64,000 nt of DNA from RGIG7450 sp045633565 (GTDB lineage Bacteria > Bacillota > Clostridia > RUG12999). Numbering within the stretch: position 1 is the first letter of the stretch; each line of letters begins with the position of its first letter. This document shows, piece after piece, positions 1 to 6,840 of the stretch. The stretch covers positions 62,001 to 126,000 of the forward strand of contig JAZQYO010000006.1 in assembly GCA_045633565.1 (NCBI GenBank), in the 5' to 3' direction. Under the pieces are notes generated by a model. The model had not been told where the DNA came from and did not search any database. It saw only the letters and a list, made by a program, of their open reading frames with translations. A program made the translations under genes and the position numbers.

Positions 1-530
1 CTGATGCCGATATTATGATTTTTTATTTTGAGTCGGACAGCAAGGAAAGAGTGCCACGAAAATATGCTAAAACAAAAAGATGTGGCAGGTTTTCAAAAAT
101 GTCATGGGGGGCAGTGAGAATTGCATTCAGACTTGAAAGTGTCATAAAAGCCAATGTGTGGTTTACAACGCTTTTTGGCGGTGGATGTCTGTTTCCTTCG
201 GGTGAGGACAGCATGTGGCTCAATGATGCAAAAAAAAGAGGACTTACTTTTTATGTTTCGAAGGAAACAATAGGCAAGGTTTCCTATGCGACATCAACGT
301 GGTTTACCGGATATGACGAGAAATTGTTTTATGGTAAAGGCGTGTATTATAAAGCCACTAGACCAAAGACAGTATATTTTTGGCTCATATATATTTTTTT
401 CGTGTATATGAGAGTCAAAGGAATATCAATGTCAAAACGAATAAGATGGATGATTCGCGGAATTGACGGATATAAAAAAATGATGAGTTATGATGATTAT
501 TGTGAGTATATAAAAAAGGAAAATAAATGA
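1..530 (+). CDS. Glycosyltransferase family 2-like protein, C-terminal part (5' truncated by window)
   Basis: The frame is open from the window edge to a TGA at 528-530, so only the last 175 or so residues are present. The stretch GGGCLFPSGEDSMWL resembles the acceptor-side G..GED..W motif of GT-A fold (family 2) glycosyltransferases. It is followed by a basic tail with a hydrophobic segment (YFWLIYIFFVYM) that may contact the membrane. The stop overlaps the ATG of the next glycosyltransferase (ATGA), so the two genes are translationally coupled. A role in building a surface polysaccharide or glycolipid is likely from the pairing of GT2 and GT4 genes. The sugar substrate cannot be told. The DXD part of the catalytic domain lies outside the window. 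Confidence 0.7.
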   Translation, partial: DADIMIFYFESDSKERVPRKYAKTKRCGRFSKMSWGAVRIAFRLESVIKANVWFTTLFGGGCLFPSGEDSMWLNDAKKRGLTFYVSKETIGKVSYATSTWFTGYDEKLFYGKGVYYKATRPKTVYFWLIYIFFVYMRVKGISMSKRIRWMIRGIDGYKKMMSYDDYCEYIKKENK

Positions 531-1723
531 ATATTTTGTTATTGAGTAGAATTATTCCAAAAGAGATTGAAAAAGAAGTGCGGTCAAAATCCCAAAATAC
601 TATGCAGGACGCAGGAATAAGCCTGCAGGAAAGAATGATTGACGGATTTTTAAAAAACGGTGTGACCATGCAGCTTATAAACAAGATGCCTATTTTCTCC
701 TACCCAAAATCATATTCGGATGCAATTGTCGGGGAAGAAAGATTTGGAGAAGACGAGGAAAATATTAATCTTGGGTTTGTTAATGTTTGCTACATAAAAC
801 AACTTTTGGGATGCTTTTCATTTAAAAAACATATTCGAAAGTATGTGCAAAAAAACCAATCGCCAATAATCCTCTCCTATACTTTGGGTAAAGAATTCCT
901 GAGGATGATTAAATATGCTAAAAAAGTTAATCCGAATGTGAAAAGTTGTGCCGTTGTTGCAGACTTACCGGAGTATATAGATTTATCATCAAATATTAGT
1001 CTGGCAAGAAAAATTTATTCAAAGATTACAAGCTGGCACATAAGAAAGTTATATAAATATGTGGACGCATATGTATTTTTGACAAAGCAAATGGCGAAAA
1101 AATTGCAGAATGATAAACCTTTTGTGGTTGTTGAGGGCATTGCAACCGATTCGTTTAAACAGCCCGTAAATATAGAGAAACAAAAAGAAAAAACAATTTT
1201 TTATGCGGGAACATTACATAAAAAATTTGGTGTTTTAAATTTGATGGATGCGTTTTTTAAAATCAAAGATGATTCATACAGACTGGTAATTTGCGGAACC
1301 GGAGATTCTGAAGAAATTATTAAAAAACAGGCGGAAAAAGATGGCAGAATAACTTTTCATTCAATACTGCCAAGACAGCAGGTTTTAAAAATTATGCAGC
1401 AGTCGACAGTAATTGTAAATCCAAGACAAAATAATGAGGAATTCACAAAGTACAGTTTCCCGTCAAAAAACCTTGAGGCGTTGTCATCAGGTGTTCCGTT
1501 TGTGGCGTATAAGCTGGACGGCATACCGGATGAATATGATGACTATATTTTTTATGTCAAGGGAAATACGGCGCAAAATTTGGCTGACACACTTATGAAG
1601 GTGTGTGAAATGCCTGAAACAGAGAGAAATAAATTATCAAAAAAGGCACGGGAGTTTGTGCTTGAAAATAAAAATGCGGTTGTTCAGACCCAAAAAATTA
1701 TAGAGCTAATAAACAGTTTATAG
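527..1723 (+). CDS. Glycosyltransferase family 4 (GT-B fold)
   Basis: This 398-residue protein has the two-domain GT-B layout. The C-terminal half (from about residue 220) carries the nucleotide-sugar binding fold: IFYAGTLHKKFGVLNLMDAF, then LVICGTGD, and NPRQNNEEFTKYSFPSKNLEALSSGVPFVA with the E-x7-E-like acidic residues typical of retaining GT4 enzymes. The N-terminal half is the acceptor domain. It starts inside the stop codon of the upstream GT2 gene and ends 24 bases before an intrinsic terminator, so it is the last gene of a glycan operon. A cytoplasmic or membrane-associated glycosyl transfer step is inferred. Donor and acceptor are unknown. Confidence 0.8.
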   Translation: MNILLLSRIIPKEIEKEVRSKSQNTMQDAGISLQERMIDGFLKNGVTMQLINKMPIFSYPKSYSDAIVGEERFGEDEENINLGFVNVCYIKQLLGCFSFKKHIRKYVQKNQSPIILSYTLGKEFLRMIKYAKKVNPNVKSCAVVADLPEYIDLSSNISLARKIYSKITSWHIRKLYKYVDAYVFLTKQMAKKLQNDKPFVVVEGIATDSFKQPVNIEKQKEKTIFYAGTLHKKFGVLNLMDAFFKIKDDSYRLVICGTGDSEEIIKKQAEKDGRITFHSILPRQQVLKIMQQSTVIVNPRQNNEEFTKYSFPSKNLEALSSGVPFVAYKLDGIPDEYDDYIFYVKGNTAQNLADTLMKVCEMPETERNKLSKKAREFVLENKNAVVQTQKIIELINSL

Positions 1724-1744
1724 GAAAAGAAAACAGCATATAAA

Positions 1745-1773
1745 AAGCCCTGCCATTGGCAGGGCTTTGTTTT
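1745..1773 (+). terminator. Intrinsic terminator of the glycosyltransferase operon
   Basis: Inverted repeat AAGCCCTGC / GGCAGGGCTT with a short loop followed by TTGTTTT. It lies 22 bases after the GT4 stop and touches the end of the small minus-strand ORF. Confidence 0.85.
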
Positions 1774-1882
1774 ATTGGTTTATAAATGTTTCTTCAGCCT
1801 TTTTCTGGGCTTCTTCAAGAATTTTTGTTGCCTCTGTTATGGCATTAAATAGAATTAAATACATTTCTTTATAGTTATCCAT
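1772..1882 (-). CDS. Small 36-residue protein, copy 1 of a two-member family
   Basis: The ORF begins ATGGATAACTAT with a good ribosome binding site (AAAGGAG, 7-8 bases upstream) and ends TAA. The product reads MDNYKEMYLILFNAITEA followed by TKILEEAQKKAEETFINQ. It is highly charged and predicted to be a single amphipathic helix. A second copy at 40432-40548 is about 85% identical over the first 31 residues, and this conservation argues for a real gene. I recall similar YKEMY..LFNA..EA small proteins being common in gut Firmicutes, with no known function. It lies directly downstream of the structured RNA at 1917-2142, the same arrangement as copy 2. Confidence 0.7.
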   Translation of the reverse strand: MDNYKEMYLILFNAITEATKILEEAQKKAEETFINQ

Positions 1883-1916
1883 AGTAAAAACTCCTTTAAT
1901 TTGTTATTGACGCAAT

Positions 1917-2142
1917 AAAAAATGCGCCGGCGGAGCCGACGCACCAAAACGCCTTCTCCAAATTGCGAGACAATCCAAATAAGAAAACGAGATATATCAT
2001 CTATTTCCCTAAAAAGACTGTGGAGTTGGCGTTTTTGCCAAAAACAATGTCTTTTTAGGGTGAAATTGTAAATATGCCTAAATGGGCATAAACAATGCAG
2101 GAATAAAAATATTCCCGTTTGCTTTATTTGAATTATCTCGCA
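1917..2142 (-). ncRNA. Unidentified structured RNA, copy 1 (promoter - folded RNA - terminator)
   Basis: Read on the minus strand, the RNA starts about 7 bases after the -10 box. Its 5' end GCGAGATAATTCAAATAA (2124-2141) pairs over 18 positions with 1965-1982. Inside are a GGGAATA/TATTCC hairpin, a TATGCC/GGCATA hairpin and a 12-bp stem CCCTAAAAAGAC/GTCTTTTTAGGG (2049-2060 with 2007-2018). The loop of that stem (2021-2034) holds AAAACGCCAACTCCA. This can pair with TGGAGAAGGCGTTTT (1946-1960), which lies outside the closing helix, to form a pseudoknot. It can also form a small local TTGGC/GCCAA hairpin. A terminator (TGCGTCGGC/GCCGGCGCA, 1923-1943, then T6) ends the RNA. The small ORF follows after about 35 bases. 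It could be a riboswitch-like leader or a stand-alone RNA. I cannot assign a known family. Confidence 0.75.
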
Positions 2143-2148
2143 TAATTA

Positions 2149-2177
2149 ATTATACCACGATGTCAAGGAGTTTGCAA
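2149..2177 (-). promoter_or_regulatory. Promoter of structured RNA copy 1
   Basis: On the minus strand, TTGCAA (2172-2177), a 17-base spacer and TATAAT (2149-2154). The surrounding block, including CTCCTTGACAT, is shared almost base for base with the promoter of RNA copy 2. Confidence 0.8.
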
Positions 2178-2222
2178 CATTTTTTTATCGACAAATGTTG
2201 ACAAAAAATTTATAAGACAAAA

Positions 2223-2463
2223 GAGGTAGACGAGTTTGGATGCAGAATGGACAAACCGAAACTCGGAGCAAAGGTCCGAGGCGTGCCCGAAGGCGTATAT
2301 ATACGTCGAGAGGTGAGGGGTGTCCGTAGTTTAAAGGCATAAAAAAGAAATTCGCATAATATGCGAATTTCAACCTATGTTTATTAAAATTCTAATTACA
2401 AAACACTTGTAAACTATTGATTTCAGCCTTTAAACGGTCTGCGCTAAAGACGACTACCTTAAT
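2223..2463 (-). repeat. 240-bp interspersed repeat, copy A (immediately after metK)
   Basis: The block begins right at the metK stop on the minus strand and matches 19692-19928 on the plus strand, at roughly 80-85% by eye. In sense order it has TTTAGCGCAGACCGTTTAAAGGC, a terminator hairpin GAAATTCGCAT/ATGCGAATTTC with T6, then GCCTTTAAACTACGGACAC. Its GCCTTTAAAC is the exact inverse of the upstream GTTTAAAGGC. It ends with CGTATATATACG, a hairpin CTCGGACC/GCTCCGAG and TCCATTCTGCATC. There is no ORF. It works at least as the metK terminator and may be a non-autonomous mobile or REP-like element. Confidence 0.8.
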
Positions 2464-3641
2464 TACAATGCTTTTTTAAGTTCTTCTGTTTTGTCGGTAA
2501 GTTCCCATTTAAGACCTAAATCCTCACGGCCTAAATGTCCGTAAGCGGAAAGAGGAGCGTAGATGGGTTTGCGGAGGTCAAGTTTATCAATTATGGCAGC
2601 GGGGCGAAGGTCGAACACCTTTTTAACCGCCTCTTCGATAGCCGTATCGGAAACTGTTCCTGTTCCGAATGTGTTCACATGAACTGAAAGGGGACGGGCA
2701 ACGCCGATTGCGTAAGCAACCTGCACTTCGCATTTTTTTGCAAGACCTGATGCGACAACATTTTTCGCAACATATCTTGCAGCATAAGCTGCACTTCTGT
2801 CAACTTTTGTGGGGTCTTTTCCGGAGAATGCACCACCACCGTGACAAGCGTAGCCACCGTAGGTGTCAACAATAATTTTTCGTCCTGTCAGACCGCTGTC
2901 GCCCTGAGGGCCGCCCACAACAAATCTACCTGTAGGATTTATGTAGATTTTTGTGTTTTCGTCAAGCAGCTTTGCATCAGCAACTTCCCTGATAACATAT
3001 TTTTCAATGTCCTTGCGAATCTGCTCTAAGCTAATTTCAGGGTCGTGCTGACTTGAAACTACAACCGCATCAACCCTTGCGGGCATTCCGTCAACATACT
3101 CAACGGTAACCTGAGTTTTTCCGTCGGGACGGAGGTAGGGAAGAGTGCCGTTTTTTCTTACCTCGGTCAGTTTTAATGCAAGGTGATGAGCGAGGGAAAT
3201 TGGCATGGGCATAAGCTCAGGTGTTTCATCGCACGCATAGCCAAACATCATACCCTGGTCGCCGGCACCAATTTCGTCATAAAATGCATCAGAGCCTTCT
3301 TTGGACTCGGCTGCTTTGTCAACGCCCATTGCAATATCGGGAGACTGCTTGTCTATGGAAGTAAGTACCGAGCAGGTAGCGCCGTCAAAACCGTATTTTG
3401 CACGGTCATAGCCAATGTCCAAAACCGCTTTTCTTGCAATCTGAGGAATATCAACATTTGCGGAGGTTGTAATTTCTCCCATAAGGAGAATCATACCTGT
3501 TGTAACTGCAGTTTCGCACGCTACACGTGCATGAGGGTCTTGCGCTAAAATTGCATCAAGAACTGAATCGGAAATACGGTCACAGATTTTATCCGGATGC
3601 CCTTCAGTAACAGATTCGGATGTGAAAAATGTTCTGTTCAT
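2463..3641 (-). CDS. metK: S-adenosylmethionine synthetase
   Basis: This 392-residue protein, full length for the family, makes S-adenosylmethionine from methionine and ATP in the cytoplasm. Signature segments are the N-terminal FTSESVTEGHPDKICDRISD (substrate and metal-binding His/Asp), GAGDQGMMFGYA (the adenosine-binding hexapeptide motif GAGDQG), GGPQGDSGLTGRKIIVDTYGG and GGGAFSGKDPTKVDRSAAYAAR (the GGGAFSGKD motif). The gene stands alone under a SAM-I riboswitch (3664-3973), so it is expected to switch off when its product is abundant. The repeat/terminator at 2223-2463 follows its stop directly. Confidence 0.98.
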   Translation of the reverse strand: MNRTFFTSESVTEGHPDKICDRISDSVLDAILAQDPHARVACETAVTTGMILLMGEITTSANVDIPQIARKAVLDIGYDRAKYGFDGATCSVLTSIDKQSPDIAMGVDKAAESKEGSDAFYDEIGAGDQGMMFGYACDETPELMPMPISLAHHLALKLTEVRKNGTLPYLRPDGKTQVTVEYVDGMPARVDAVVVSSQHDPEISLEQIRKDIEKYVIREVADAKLLDENTKIYINPTGRFVVGGPQGDSGLTGRKIIVDTYGGYACHGGGAFSGKDPTKVDRSAAYAARYVAKNVVASGLAKKCEVQVAYAIGVARPLSVHVNTFGTGTVSDTAIEEAVKKVFDLRPAAIIDKLDLRKPIYAPLSAYGHLGREDLGLKWELTDKTEELKKAL

Positions 3642-3663
3642 AGTAGTTAGTTCCTTTCTGAAA

Positions 3664-3690
3664 AAATAAAACCTCCCGAAAGATGGGAGG
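3664..3690 (-). terminator. Expression-platform terminator of the metK riboswitch
   Basis: On the minus strand CCTCCC-ATCTTT(C)-GGGAGG is followed by TTTTATTTTTT. It sits between the aptamer P1 helix and the metK ribosome binding site, as expected for SAM-dependent transcription termination. Confidence 0.85.
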
Positions 3691-3699
3691 AAAAAAAGT

Positions 3700-3973
3700 T
3701 TCCCTCATCTTTGCCTTAAGCCGGATTTAGCACCTTGAACTATCCTGTTGTTACCAATTTAAACCTGCCTATATTTAGGTCGGAAAGTTTTTAGAAATTG
3801 GATTTTTGCTCAGACAAAGAATTTTTTGCAGAGAATACAAGAAGTATTTTTAAATAAAAATTCTGCAGTATGAGTGAAAATCCGACTCTAAAAACCAGAG
3901 TTCAAATTGGTAACGGCAGGATAACTAGGTTGCCGGGTTTCACAGGGCCGTTCCCTCCACCACTCTTGATAAG
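3700..3973 (-). promoter_or_regulatory. SAM-I (S-box) riboswitch with a greatly extended P3 arm
   Basis: The minus strand shows the S-box core. P1 starts CTTATCAAGAG (near 3973), followed by GGTGGAGGGAACGGCCC, TGTGAAACCCGGCAACC and, far downstream, CAAGGTGCTAAATCCGGC and AAAGATGAGG (P1 3' strand). Normally the P3 stem closes after about 20-30 bases. Here TTATCCTG pairs with CAGGATAG about 190 bases later. The arm continues with GTTACCAATTTGAAC/GTTTAAATTGGTAAC and further nested pairings such as GTTTTTAGA/TCTAAAAAC. The aptamer thus spans about 270 bases instead of roughly 100-120. The conserved core residues are present, so it should still bind SAM. Confidence 0.88.
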
Positions 3974-3984
3974 GATGTATTTGG

Positions 3985-4124
3985 TTTTAAGGTTGCGGCA
4001 AGCAAAAAGGCTTGCACAAAAAATATGGGGGTCCCCGAAAAACTTTGTTTTTCGGGGAAAAGGAGCGGCAGCCTGAAAAGCGACGCCGCAAACTTTTAAG
4101 GTTGCGGCAAGCAAAAAGGCTTGC
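3985..4124. repeat. Direct repeat pair flanking a hairpin, downstream of the tRNA genes
   Basis: The 31-base block TTTTAAGGTTGCGGCAAGCA... ending AAAAAGGCTTGC occurs at 3985-4015 and again at 4094-4124, about 109 bases apart. Each contains its own GCAAGC/GCTTGC hairpin. The first copy overlaps the region where the metK riboswitch promoter must lie. The second lies just after the tRNA-Leu 3' end. Confidence 0.75.
4033..4057 (-). terminator. Probable terminator of the tRNA-Leu pair
   Basis: Perfect inverted repeat CCCCGAAAAAC/GTTTTTCGGGG, followed on the minus strand by ACCCCCATATTTTTTG. It lies 75 bases downstream of the tRNA-Leu(CAA) gene. Confidence 0.6.
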
Positions 4125-4131
4125 CGCGACG

Positions 4132-4218
4132 TGGTGCCGAAGGCGGGACTTGAACCCGCATGGTATTGCTACCGCTGGATTTTGAGTCCAGTGCGTCTGC
4201 CAATTTCACCACTTCGGC
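4132..4218 (-). tRNA. tRNA-Leu (anticodon CAA)
   Basis: The minus strand gives acceptor GCCGAAG pairing with CTTCGGC, and discriminator A with encoded CCA. The anticodon arm is CTGGA-CTCAAAA-TCCAG (anticodon CAA, reads UUG). There is a long variable arm typical of class II tRNA-Leu and a GGTTCAAGTCC T-arm. Confidence 0.96.
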
Positions 4219-4221
4219 ATG

Positions 4222-4305
4222 TGGTACAGGTGACAGGACTTGAACCTGCACGGGGGTGCCACCAGAACCTAAATCTGGCGCGTCTGCCAATTCCGCCACA
4301 CCTGC
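4222..4305 (-). tRNA. tRNA-Leu (anticodon UAG)
   Basis: The minus strand gives acceptor GCAGGTG pairing with CACCTGT (first pair G-U), encoded CCA, anticodon arm CCAGA-TTTAGGT-TCTGG (anticodon UAG, reads CUA/CUG family), a long variable arm and T-arm GGTTCAAGTCC. It is three bases from the next tRNA-Leu, so both are probably one transcript. Confidence 0.96.
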
Positions 4306-4319
4306 ATATCATTAAATAT

Positions 4320-4428
4320 ATTTGGGGCAACCGCGCCCCGCGATACGGCTTGCGGTACCCGAAATCAGAGATTTCGACCGCTGCGCAATTTCAGCCTCGC
4401 TTCCTCTGCCACCGGCAGCGCTCGGCAA
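4320..4428. repeat. GC-rich intergenic block with inverted repeats
   Basis: This block is markedly GC-richer than its surroundings. It contains the hairpins GGGGC..GCCCC, GAAATCAGAGATTTC and GCCACCGGCAGCGC. It has no credible coding frame. It adjoins the truncated tRNA-Leu and may be the sequence that replaced its 3' half. Confidence 0.4.
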
Positions 4429-4432
4429 AAAT

Positions 4433-4456
4433 TCTGCCAATTTAAGCCACACCTAC
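4433..4456 (-). pseudogene. 5' fragment of a tRNA-Leu gene
   Basis: The minus strand reads GTAGGTGTGGCTTAAATTGG then CAGA. This is the acceptor 5' strand, D-stem and D-loop of a class II tRNA-Leu and is close to the intact neighbour at 4222-4305. No anticodon arm or 3' half follows. Instead a GC-rich block (4320-4425) with inverted repeats such as GAAATCAGAGATTTC takes over. It looks like a third tRNA-Leu truncated by recombination or insertion. Confidence 0.6.
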
Positions 4457-4594
4457 ATGTTTATAGTCATCAGCCTATTAATATTATCACAAAACCTTGA
4501 AATTGTCAATAACAAAAAACGCCAGTATTAAATTGGTGTATAAAATGCACAAAGAAAGCCATTATTATAAAATAATTTTTTACAAAATAGGCAC

Positions 4595-4623
4595 TTGTAT
4601 ATTTTGTAAAAATAAGGTAAAAT
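4595..4623 (+). promoter_or_regulatory. Promoter of gap
   Basis: TTGTAT (4595-4600), a 17-base spacer, then TAAAAT (4618-4623), followed 45 bases later by the GAPDH start codon. Confidence 0.6.
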
Positions 4624-4668
4624 ATATAATTGAATAAAAATGATAATTTTTTTAGGAGGTTTTTCAAT

Positions 4669-5682
4669 ATGGCAGTAAAAGTTGCAATTAACGGTTTCGG
4701 TCGTATCGGTCGTCTGGCTTTCAGACAGATGTTCGGTGCAGAAGGTTATGAGGTTGTAGCAATCAACGATTTAACAGATCCTAAAATGCTTGCTCACCTT
4801 CTTAAGTATGACTCATCTCAGGGTAGATATGACGGTCACACAGTAGTAGCTGGCGAAGACAGCATCACTGTTGACGGCAAAGAAATTAAAATCTACGCTA
4901 TCAAAGATGCAAAAGAATGTCCCTGGGGCAAACTTGGTGTAGATGTTGTACTTGAATGTACAGGTTTCTACTGCTCTAAAGACAAAGCACAGGCTCACAT
5001 TGATGCAGGTGCTAAAAAAGTTGTTATTTCTGCTCCTGCAGGTAACGACCTTCCCACAATCGTATTCAGCGTAAACGAAAAAACACTTACAAAGGATGAC
5101 AAGATTATTTCTGCTGCTTCCTGCACAACAAACTGTCTTGCTCCTATGGCTAAAGCTCTTAACGACTATGCTCCCATCCAGTCCGGTATCATGGCTACAA
5201 TCCACGCTTACACAGGCGACCAGATGGTTCTCGACGGTCCCCACAGAAAAGGTGACCTCAGAAGAGCAAGAGCTGCTGCAGTTAACATTGTTCCTAACTC
5301 AACAGGTGCTGCAAAAGCTATCGGTCTTGTAATTCCTGAACTCAACGGCAAACTTATCGGTGCTGCTCAGCGTGTACCCGTGCCGACAGGTTCTACAACA
5401 ATTCTTACAGCTGTTGTTAAAGGCAGCGACGTAACTAAAGAAGGCATCAACGCAGCTATGAAAGCTCAGGCTTCTGCTTCTTTCGGTTACAATGAAGATG
5501 AAATCGTTTCTTCTGATATCGTTGGTATCACATACGGTTCACTCTTTGATGCAACACAGACAATGGTTGCAAAAATTTCTGATGACCTTTATGAAGTACA
5601 GGTTGTTTCCTGGTATGACAATGAAAACTCATACACAAGCCAGATGGTTAGAACAATCAAATACTTCGCTGAACTTGGCTAA
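4669..5682 (+). CDS. gap: Glyceraldehyde-3-phosphate dehydrogenase
   Basis: This 337-residue glycolytic enzyme oxidises glyceraldehyde-3-phosphate with NAD and phosphate to 1,3-bisphosphoglycerate in the cytoplasm. Seen are the Rossmann motif INGFGRIGRLAF, the catalytic SAASCTTNCLAP with Cys152, HAYTGDQ (catalytic His region) and the C-terminal SWYDNENSYTSQMV. The start at 4669 is chosen because AGGAGG lies 9 bases upstream. An in-frame ATG at 4630 has no ribosome binding site and would add residues absent from the family. The gene has its own promoter and terminator and is monocistronic. Codon use is very regular, as expected for a highly expressed gene. Confidence 0.98.
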   Translation: MAVKVAINGFGRIGRLAFRQMFGAEGYEVVAINDLTDPKMLAHLLKYDSSQGRYDGHTVVAGEDSITVDGKEIKIYAIKDAKECPWGKLGVDVVLECTGFYCSKDKAQAHIDAGAKKVVISAPAGNDLPTIVFSVNEKTLTKDDKIISAASCTTNCLAPMAKALNDYAPIQSGIMATIHAYTGDQMVLDGPHRKGDLRRARAAAVNIVPNSTGAAKAIGLVIPELNGKLIGAAQRVPVPTGSTTILTAVVKGSDVTKEGINAAMKAQASASFGYNEDEIVSSDIVGITYGSLFDATQTMVAKISDDLYEVQVVSWYDNENSYTSQMVRTIKYFAELG

Positions 5683-5692
5683 GAATAACACA

Positions 5693-5725
5693 AAATGCCC
5701 TGACACACGTCAGGGCATTTTTTTT
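5693..5725 (+). terminator. Terminator of gap
   Basis: AAATGCCCTGAC/GTCAGGGCATTT hairpin followed by T8. It overlaps the 3' end of the convergent LacI-family gene. Confidence 0.9.
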
Positions 5726-6699
5726 GTTAAAATTCCTTTTTGGTTTATATATATTTCGGAGGGTACATATATGGTTTTATTTTGCGGAAGCAGTCCGCCG
5801 GCAAAATCCACAGCTGTCTGCCCTGCAACTTGCCCCATACGATAAGCATTTCTGATTGACAAAAGCCGGACAGTTCCGTTTTCTATATAGGGTGCGTTGG
5901 ATTTTGGGTTTTCGTATCCGATACAGAAAATATCTTTGTCCGATTTAAGTTTGTTTAAGGCAAGCGCTGCATGCGGGGTGGCACCTGTTGCACAGTACAG
6001 GCAGTCAAATTTATCATTGAATTGGGAATGAAGCTGCCTTGCGATTACCGAAGCAAAGGAGGATGTTATTTCCTCAAGGTCAATATTTCCGACAATTTCA
6101 CAGCCTGCATCGGTTATTGCCTTTTTAAAACCGTTGGTTCGCATCTGAGCACCAAGTCCGTTATGAACATGAAGTGACAAAAGACGTTTGCTTTCGGAAA
6201 AAACCTCTGCATACGCCCTGCCAAGCAGAAGGCCGTCATCATAATAGTTTCCGCAAATGGTTGCAACCTGCGGCGTTGCAAGTCCGTCGTTAACATACAC
6301 AATAGGCTTTTCGGCAGACAGTTCGGCAATTTTTGCCTGAACGACGGGGGCAACCGACGGTGCGATTATGCATATATCCAGATTACGCACAAAGTCGATG
6401 GCGTGCACCCCTTCGTGTCCCGAACCGAGAGAGGAAAAAAAGGCAAAATGTACATCAAACGACTCGGGGATTGCGCTCTTTATTCCACGATACACATCAT
6501 CCCAGAAAAATTGAGGGTTTGAGGGCAAAACAACGCCGATTGACGGTTTGTCACCCGGTTTAGCACAAGGTGCATCTTTTCCAAGCAGAGCAAAAATCTC
6601 TTCACGGACCTGCACATCCACGCCCCTTTTGTGACCTATCGCCTTGCGGACGGTGGAGGAACTTATATTTAATTTTGCTGAAATTCTTTTAATATCCAT
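5710..6699 (-). CDS. LacI-family transcriptional regulator
   Basis: This 329-residue protein has an N-terminal LacI helix-turn-helix (MDIKRISAKLNISSSTVRKAIG, hinge near residue 50). A periplasmic-binding-protein-like effector domain follows (about residues 52-325; GVVLPSNPQFFWDDVYRGIK, CATGATPHAALALNKL, GYENPKSNAPYIENGTV). It is divergent from the aminotransferase/deacetylase-like operon starting at 6841. It probably represses that operon in response to a sugar or sugar derivative. The palindrome ACCAAAATTTGGT at 6747-6759 in the shared intergenic region is a candidate operator. No ribosome binding site is seen. A TATACT element ends 6 bases before the ATG, so the mRNA may be leaderless. The gene's 3' end runs into the gap terminator. 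Confidence 0.88.
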   Translation of the reverse strand: MDIKRISAKLNISSSTVRKAIGHKRGVDVQVREEIFALLGKDAPCAKPGDKPSIGVVLPSNPQFFWDDVYRGIKSAIPESFDVHFAFFSSLGSGHEGVHAIDFVRNLDICIIAPSVAPVVQAKIAELSAEKPIVYVNDGLATPQVATICGNYYDDGLLLGRAYAEVFSESKRLLSLHVHNGLGAQMRTNGFKKAITDAGCEIVGNIDLEEITSSFASVIARQLHSQFNDKFDCLYCATGATPHAALALNKLKSDKDIFCIGYENPKSNAPYIENGTVRLLSIRNAYRMGQVAGQTAVDFAGGLLPQNKTIYVPSEIYINQKGILTKKMP

Positions 6700-6746
6700 A
6701 TCATTAGTATAGCAAAGTTTAAACCTGAAAATATATGTTTATCTTC

Positions 6747-6759
6747 ACCAAAATTTGGT
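6747..6759. promoter_or_regulatory. Candidate operator palindrome between LacI-type gene and aminotransferase operon
   Basis: ACCAAAATTTGGT is a perfect odd-length dyad in the 141-base divergent intergenic region. LacI-family operators are usually short dyads in such positions, so it is a candidate only. Confidence 0.4.
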
Positions 6760-6840
6760 CGAAATATTGTGCAGTTTGTACATAGTAATCAAACTCAATT
6801 TAAGGTACAATTAAATAAATAAGAATAGGAGGTTTTTTCT

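Noticed and set aside
1917..2142. Structured RNA as T-box, SAM or other common riboswitch
   Set aside because: No AAGGTGG T-box sequence, no S-box GGTGCTAA core and no 6S-like central bubble. None of the common motifs I know fits all three copies.
2185..2373. Open frame in the repeat region after metK (and its counterpart at 19770-20030)
   Set aside because: The frames exist only because the 240-bp repeat is open there. They are interrupted differently in the two copies, so it is not a conserved protein.
3985..4124. Direct repeats as a CRISPR array
   Set aside because: Only two copies, the spacing (about 78 bases) is too long, each repeat carries its own terminator-like hairpin, and no cas genes are present. 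No CRISPR array is seen anywhere in the window.
4096..4299. Open frames reading MAELADAPDLGSG... and MVPKAGLEPAWYC... across the tRNA pair
   Set aside because: These are the well-known artefact translations of tRNA-Leu genes. The tRNA cloverleafs fully explain the sequence.
4630..4668. Upstream in-frame ATG giving a longer GAPDH
   Set aside because: No ribosome binding site, and the extra residues are not found in the family. The AGGAGG before 4669 decides the start.
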